A stretch of 34,185 nucleotides of DNA, taken from the NCBI GenBank assembly GCA_016217725.1, contig JACRHB010000223.1:1-34185 (forward strand), in the 5' to 3' direction. A program made the translations under genes and the position numbers. The notes below the pieces were generated by a model that did not search any database, was not told where the DNA came from, and saw only the letters and a list, made by a program, of their open reading frames with translations. Within the stretch, counting starts at the first letter, position 1. The number at the start of each line of letters is the position of its first letter. The stretch is from Nitrospirota bacterium. GTDB taxonomy: Bacteria > Nitrospirota > Thermodesulfovibrionia > UBA6902. Shown here piece by piece: positions 29,714 to 34,185 of this stretch.

Positions 29714-32700
29714 ATGAATAAGCGGACGATTTTCAGGTTTTTATTGTCAGCATTAATAATCATCATCTCGGCAGGGCGCGCCGATGCGCTCGACTATCCT
29801 CATACGACCTTAAACAACATCGGGTGCGATTCCTGTCATTTTATCTACGGAGATGAGCCTTCGCTTTTACCCCCGTGGACCAGCCACGTTCCCCTTGACA
29901 TAGACGATACGCAGTTCAATACGCTTTGCTGGAGCTGTCACAATGACCTGGATGCTCCGTACATGAGAACTCATTCAAGCCTCCAGATAGACAACAGCTA
30001 CGGAGACTGGACTGTGGAGTGCAAGGTCTGTCACAACCCTCATTATCAAAGGCAATTCAGGATATACGGAAGCGCAAGCTATCTGTATTCAGGGGCCTCG
30101 ACAAGCGTAAATGAAACAACGATTACAAAGACAGACGCCGGATGGACTGATAATCAGTATCAGGGATTAGTGGTCGTTCCTAACATCTCAAAAAGGGATT
30201 ACAACTATAAAATCATAAGCAATACGGGCGACACGTTGACCGTAGTAGGGCCGATGGATTTGACGAAAGTAAGCTCCGGGAACACCTTTGCTATAGTCTA
30301 TGGAAGGCTGATAAAAGATTCGATGGACCTCAGCAAGATCACTCCTCCGAAGAGCGGCAGCAAGACGACAAGATTTTTCAATTCCACGGGAAGCAAATCC
30401 TTTGCGGACGGAGACGCGACTTATGACGGGGTCTGCGAAGTATGTCATACGCAGACGACGCATTTTAGAAACAATGGCGGAGGGTCTGACCAATTGCATT
30501 CGAATATGGGCTCGCCTGCCGGAACGCGATGCACAAGCTGTCATCAGCATATTAACGGCTTCAGGGGAATGGGCGGAGGAGCGCATTCTACACATGTCCT
30601 GGAAGGGTATGGTCCGCTGCTAACATGCGCGGATTGCCACGGCGCAAATGTTCCCCCGCTGCTCGCGGACGGGCAAAATCTTGCGAATACGACGGTGTGC
30701 AATAACTGCCATTCCGCAAGCGGAGCGGCCATTGCAAAACAATACTGGAGCATTGCAGGGTCTTCCGAAGGTGAAGCAGGCAGTTGGGCAATGGTAGAGA
30801 GCGAAGCCGTCTATTGCGGCAGTTGCCATGATGCAACCCCGGGAAATACAAAGAAGGACGGCACAGGCGATACAGCGCCCAATGTAATGGGAAACGGGGC
30901 CACGTACGGATATTCAATTTCGGGACATGGAAAAGCCACGGGCAGTTACCAGCGGCTTTCCTGGCAGGATACAACTGCGACGGGCAATCCTGCGGCAAAT
31001 AGGCAGTGCAGCGCCTGTCATAATCTTACATCCCAGCATTTCAATAATTCAGATAAGAGACTGAAAACCGGATATGAGAATGACAACAACAACAACTGCA
31101 AGCAGTGTCATGACCCCGGAGCTGCGGCTACAGCCGATCCCCGGTGGTATACGACTTACACAGCCTATGAGAGCTCTGCGCATAAAGCGGTTGGAAATCT
31201 GAAGTGTACAGCCTGCCACGACGTGCACGGAGCCTCAGGCGCGTATCCCGGCATGACTAAATTAAATCAGGAATCTCTCTGCAATCAGGGAAGCTGTCAT
31301 TCAGGAATTGGAGGTCATCCCGGAGTCGGCTCCACGACATTTACGATTAACAGTAAAAACTATACCCTTGAATGTGTATCTTGCCATAATGTGCATCTTG
31401 TAACAGGAACTTATGCGCAGGCTGCCCAGGACAAGAGCCCTGTAACGAAATTTTCCGAGAACACTCTTGTATGGGGTGATGACTGGAATGAAAAAATGGA
31501 CTTCTATGCAGGAAGCGGCACGTATAGAACCCCTATCGGAGAGTCATTCACCGACGCTCAATTGCCTGATTACCCCTCTTTCTGTCTGGACTGCCACGGA
31601 ACAGGAGGCGCCAACCACACTGATTACGAGCCGTCCCCCTACTTCCGTATAACCTGGGACGGCGACGCTCACGGCAGACAATCGGCAAATGAGCCGAATG
31701 GTTACGGAGTTTGTCCTAACTGGTTTGCATGCGGTCTTGCTTCCGGATGGGAGAACGATGATTGTGTCGCAGCCGATAAAAACGATTGCTGGCCCGTTAT
31801 CACGAGAGGAAAAGGAGACGAGCTTTTCTCAAGAAATCCATACAATCATGAAGAAAGAATAGCAGGCGCAAACTTCACACTCTCATGTACGGACTGCCAC
31901 ACGGGGCATGGCTCAGGGACACTGGGCAGACCGAATGTTAACGGCGGCTCATTCAGCTCGATATGGAACACCATGTGCAACAACTGCCACTATTATTACA
32001 GCGACTGGCACGCAGGAATGGCCTGCGGTAACGCCAGTTGTCATGAACAGAATTCCATACACCGTGGTAAAAAGATGTCAGGCTCCGGAGGCACGAGGAC
32101 TTTTAATCCCGGGCTGGTGCTGGATATGAGGTTTGAAAACAATCTGAAGGATTCCGGCACATGGCAGATGGACGGCAAGTGGTATTCCACTGAAGGTTCA
32201 TTTACAACAGGGAAATCGGGACAGGCAGCATTGCTCGGCGAGGATATCGGTGTGCAGGTCGGTACCGAAAACAGTAACTGGTCAACGGACGAAGGATATC
32301 ACGGCACATGGAAATATACGGAGATGAAATACAACACCTCTCTTGAGGCATGGGTCTATCCGACGGACAATGCCAAGAGCGAATATACGATTTTCAATAA
32401 GCATGTCGGCGTCAGCAACAACGGCAGTTATACTTTCACGCTCAAGAAGATCAACGGCACATTACGGGCCGTCTTCAACATGGCGGCGGATAATAACGGG
32501 GTTGCACAGGACGGCAGGGCGGGAGTGCGCGGCGCCTATAGTTCAGTCGCGGCGCCGCTGAACAAATGGACGCATGTTGCGGCGACGTTCGACAAAAACG
32601 GTCCGAACAGAAATCCAGCCGATCCTTCTGTCGGAAGGATAAGGATATATGTAAACGGGGAGGATGTGACGACCAGCGATTCCTCGGGCAACAATATGCA

Positions 32701-34054
32701 GCCCGGAGTAAACGAAACATCTATATACGCCTTTTCTGAAAACAGCGGATGGAACGAGGCAGGTGTCTGTTATGCTGATTCCTGGTGTGCGTCTGAATTT
32801 TCGATCGGCGGATTCGACTGGGAGGCGACAAACTTCATCGGCAGGATAGACGAAGCAAGGGTCTGGAATATAACAAAAGACGCTACATATTTCTCGTCTT
32901 ACGATTCACAGGCAGGCCCATACATCAGCCATGTCGAAGGGCTGATAGGAAGCAACCAGCTCACGGTCAGGTTCTCCGAAGGGGTTTATACGAACACAGG
33001 TTCATCGGGGGCATTAGTTCCTGCAGACTTTGTGTTGACGGATACAGGCGGAAACAATCCAAGGTCCATAACCGGAGTTACACATACGGCAGGCTCATCC
33101 ACGGCAGTGATTACCATGAGCGCTCCGCTCAATGTTGCAGACGTAAATGCGGATACTCTATCAGCCGCAGGCAACGCGATCTATGACAACTACAATCTTG
33201 CGGCAGGGACAGAGGCAGTGACAATAGGGCTGTCGTCACAGTGTCCGACGTCGCCGGTGAGCATGCAGCTTAACGAGGTTTCGGGCAGCACATATGTTAT
33301 GGATACGCAGAGTATCCTCTATGGCGCGGTTTACGGCGGCGCAGATGCATTAACAGGCAGCGCATATTCAGGCGGCGGCGATGGAAGCGGCAGGTATATA
33401 ATGTTTGACTATAATACGTCATGCCTGCAGGCATCCACGGCCATGACCGTTGAGGCGCGCATTAAACCGACAGGGCTGTCAACCGTGACCGGAGACACTC
33501 AATATGTCAGACGTATCCTGGCGAGAGACGGCAGCGGCAATTACCAGATCTCAGTCTGGAGAAACAACACATGGAACAACCCCACAACCGATACCTACAA
33601 TGCCCCTGACGGTCAAGCCTCAATTGCCCTTTGGATATACGTTGCCGATGCGCACGGCGGCAATGTATGGAAACCTGTATTAACCAACTATCAGGGGGCG
33701 AAGACCGGCTCTGAGAATGATTGTCCTATCGTATCCGACCACTGGTATCAGGTAAAGGCGGTATGGAATTCGAATAAACCGGGAGGCGCGCCGGGGCAAT
33801 TCTTTACACCTGCTGACGTGTATATCGATGACCAGGGCACGGACGGCGCCGGCGCAGGCGAAAACTGGTCGGGTTATATTAACTGTACGGATACAGACCA
33901 ATCGCTGAAGTTCGATGCTGTAAAATTCTATACGGCAGACGAGATTAAACCGGCAAACGGGAACTTTGCCGTCGGCGCCAACAGAGGCAATCCTGCTAAC
34001 AACCTCTTTAACGGCCTGATCGACTGGATAACCTGGAAGGACAGCGTTGATTAA
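29714..34054 (+). CDS. Exported multiheme c-type cytochrome fused to two LamG-like domains
   Basis: A 1446-aa exported protein. A signal peptide (MNKR, hydrophobic, cleavage after ADA) is followed by a cytochrome part at about 38-776 with 15 CXXCH motifs (first Cys38) and two CX4CH motifs (CNQGSCH and CGNASCH), up to 17 hemes. Several further His and NPH/DVH/NVH words could be distal ligands. A small non-heme beta insert lies near 125-195. After the hemes come a LamG domain (about 798-1060: SLEAWVYPT, WTHVAATFDK, GRIDEARVWN), an Ig-like domain (about 1070-1172, QLTVRFSEGVY) and a second LamG-like domain (about 1190-1446). ATG 29714 is favoured because GGGAG is seven bases before it; ATG 29708 is too close. 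A role in periplasmic or surface electron transfer is inferred; partners are not in the window. Confidence 0.92.
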   Translation: MNKRTIFRFLLSALIIIISAGRADALDYPHTTLNNIGCDSCHFIYGDEPSLLPPWTSHVPLDIDDTQFNTLCWSCHNDLDAPYMRTHSSLQIDNSYGDWTVECKVCHNPHYQRQFRIYGSASYLYSGASTSVNETTITKTDAGWTDNQYQGLVVVPNISKRDYNYKIISNTGDTLTVVGPMDLTKVSSGNTFAIVYGRLIKDSMDLSKITPPKSGSKTTRFFNSTGSKSFADGDATYDGVCEVCHTQTTHFRNNGGGSDQLHSNMGSPAGTRCTSCHQHINGFRGMGGGAHSTHVLEGYGPLLTCADCHGANVPPLLADGQNLANTTVCNNCHSASGAAIAKQYWSIAGSSEGEAGSWAMVESEAVYCGSCHDATPGNTKKDGTGDTAPNVMGNGATYGYSISGHGKATGSYQRLSWQDTTATGNPAANRQCSACHNLTSQHFNNSDKRLKTGYENDNNNNCKQCHDPGAAATADPRWYTTYTAYESSAHKAVGNLKCTACHDVHGASGAYPGMTKLNQESLCNQGSCHSGIGGHPGVGSTTFTINSKNYTLECVSCHNVHLVTGTYAQAAQDKSPVTKFSENTLVWGDDWNEKMDFYAGSGTYRTPIGESFTDAQLPDYPSFCLDCHGTGGANHTDYEPSPYFRITWDGDAHGRQSANEPNGYGVCPNWFACGLASGWENDDCVAADKNDCWPVITRGKGDELFSRNPYNHEERIAGANFTLSCTDCHTGHGSGTLGRPNVNGGSFSSIWNTMCNNCHYYYSDWHAGMACGNASCHEQNSIHRGKKMSGSGGTRTFNPGLVLDMRFENNLKDSGTWQMDGKWYSTEGSFTTGKSGQAALLGEDIGVQVGTENSNWSTDEGYHGTWKYTEMKYNTSLEAWVYPTDNAKSEYTIFNKHVGVSNNGSYTFTLKKINGTLRAVFNMAADNNGVAQDGRAGVRGAYSSVAAPLNKWTHVAATFDKNGPNRNPADPSVGRIRIYVNGEDVTTSDSSGNNMQPGVNETSIYAFSENSGWNEAGVCYADSWCASEFSIGGFDWEATNFIGRIDEARVWNITKDATYFSSYDSQAGPYISHVEGLIGSNQLTVRFSEGVYTNTGSSGALVPADFVLTDTGGNNPRSITGVTHTAGSSTAVITMSAPLNVADVNADTLSAAGNAIYDNYNLAAGTEAVTIGLSSQCPTSPVSMQLNEVSGSTYVMDTQSILYGAVYGGADALTGSAYSGGGDGSGRYIMFDYNTSCLQASTAMTVEARIKPTGLSTVTGDTQYVRRILARDGSGNYQISVWRNNTWNNPTTDTYNAPDGQASIALWIYVADAHGGNVWKPVLTNYQGAKTGSENDCPIVSDHWYQVKAVWNSNKPGGAPGQFFTPADVYIDDQGTDGAGAGENWSGYINCTDTDQSLKFDAVKFYTADEIKPANGNFAVGANRGNPANNLFNGLIDWITWKDSVD

Positions 34055-34061
34055 AAAAAAC

Positions 34062-34185
34062 GAGGCTCTTGCAAAAGTCTCAAAATTGTCACCCTGAACG
34101 GAGTGAAGGGTCTCGTATTTCATTGATAACATGAGATTCTTCGTTTCACTCAGAATGACAGCGTCGGTTGTTTTCATACTTTTGC
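34062..34185. mobile_element. MITE-like element, copy 2, cut by the window edge
   Basis: The 124 bases seen are identical to 2166-2289, beginning GAGGCTCTTGCAAAAGT. It starts seven bases after the stop of the cytochrome gene; the right terminal repeat lies beyond the window. Its position and hairpin potential could make it act as the transcript end. Confidence 0.85.

Noticed and set aside
30188-30998. Long minus-strand ORFs within the cytochrome gene
   Set aside because: They are shadows of the plus-strand heme-motif coding sequence.

Overview
The window is about 34 kb of a chromosome from a Gram-negative-type bacterium, probably a Nitrospirota (Thermodesulfovibrionia-like) or Desulfobacterota lineage. 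This placement is inferred from gene content: a large multiheme c-type cytochrome, pyruvate phosphate dikinase, a full liv cluster, a PEP-CTERM protein, O-antigen machinery and a yicC-remA-gmk-rpoZ-coaBC gene order. No rRNA or tRNA gene was seen, so the taxonomy is only moderately supported. The region is crowded with small palindromic repeats, and several of them overlap or enter genes.

Layout. 1-900: a broken DUF1566/PEP-CTERM gene, then a decayed element with imperfect terminal inverted repeats. 902-6839 (minus strand): a branched-chain amino-acid ABC transporter, transcribed livH-livM-livG, then a HEPN/MNT toxin-antitoxin pair, then livF and livK. The HEPN gene has an in-frame premature stop. 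Nested inverted-repeat elements separate livF from livK. 6911-15472 (minus strand): a housekeeping block of thiE, accC, accB, efp, a peptidase of the Xaa-Pro type, aroQ, coaBC, rpoZ, gmk, remA and yicC. 15690-22228 (minus strand): surface-related genes, namely an alkaline-phosphatase-superfamily phosphodiesterase, a secreted LamG protein with a seven-repeat insert, and an O-antigen ligase/TPR membrane protein. 22545-25364 (plus strand): ppdK with an unusual lysine-rich tail.

25365-27116 is an accessory patch: a RAYT (REP-associated tyrosine transposase) among copies of its probable palindromic repeats, a hicA toxin with a frameshifted hicB, and a YwbE-family gene. On the minus strand follow a DedA protein and a PAS-PAS-GGDEF diguanylate cyclase. 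29714-34054 (plus strand) encodes a very large exported cytochrome with 15 CXXCH and 2 CX4CH motifs, fused to two LamG-like domains. The window ends inside a second copy of the livF-livK MITE-like element.

Main points of interest: the cytochrome-LamG fusion; the LamG domain split by seven repeats; EF-P with Arg at the loop-tip position usually held by Lys; two damaged toxin-antitoxin modules; the RAYT with its repeats; two repeat-derived changes to conserved proteins (LivF and CoaBC); and frequent TTG start codons.
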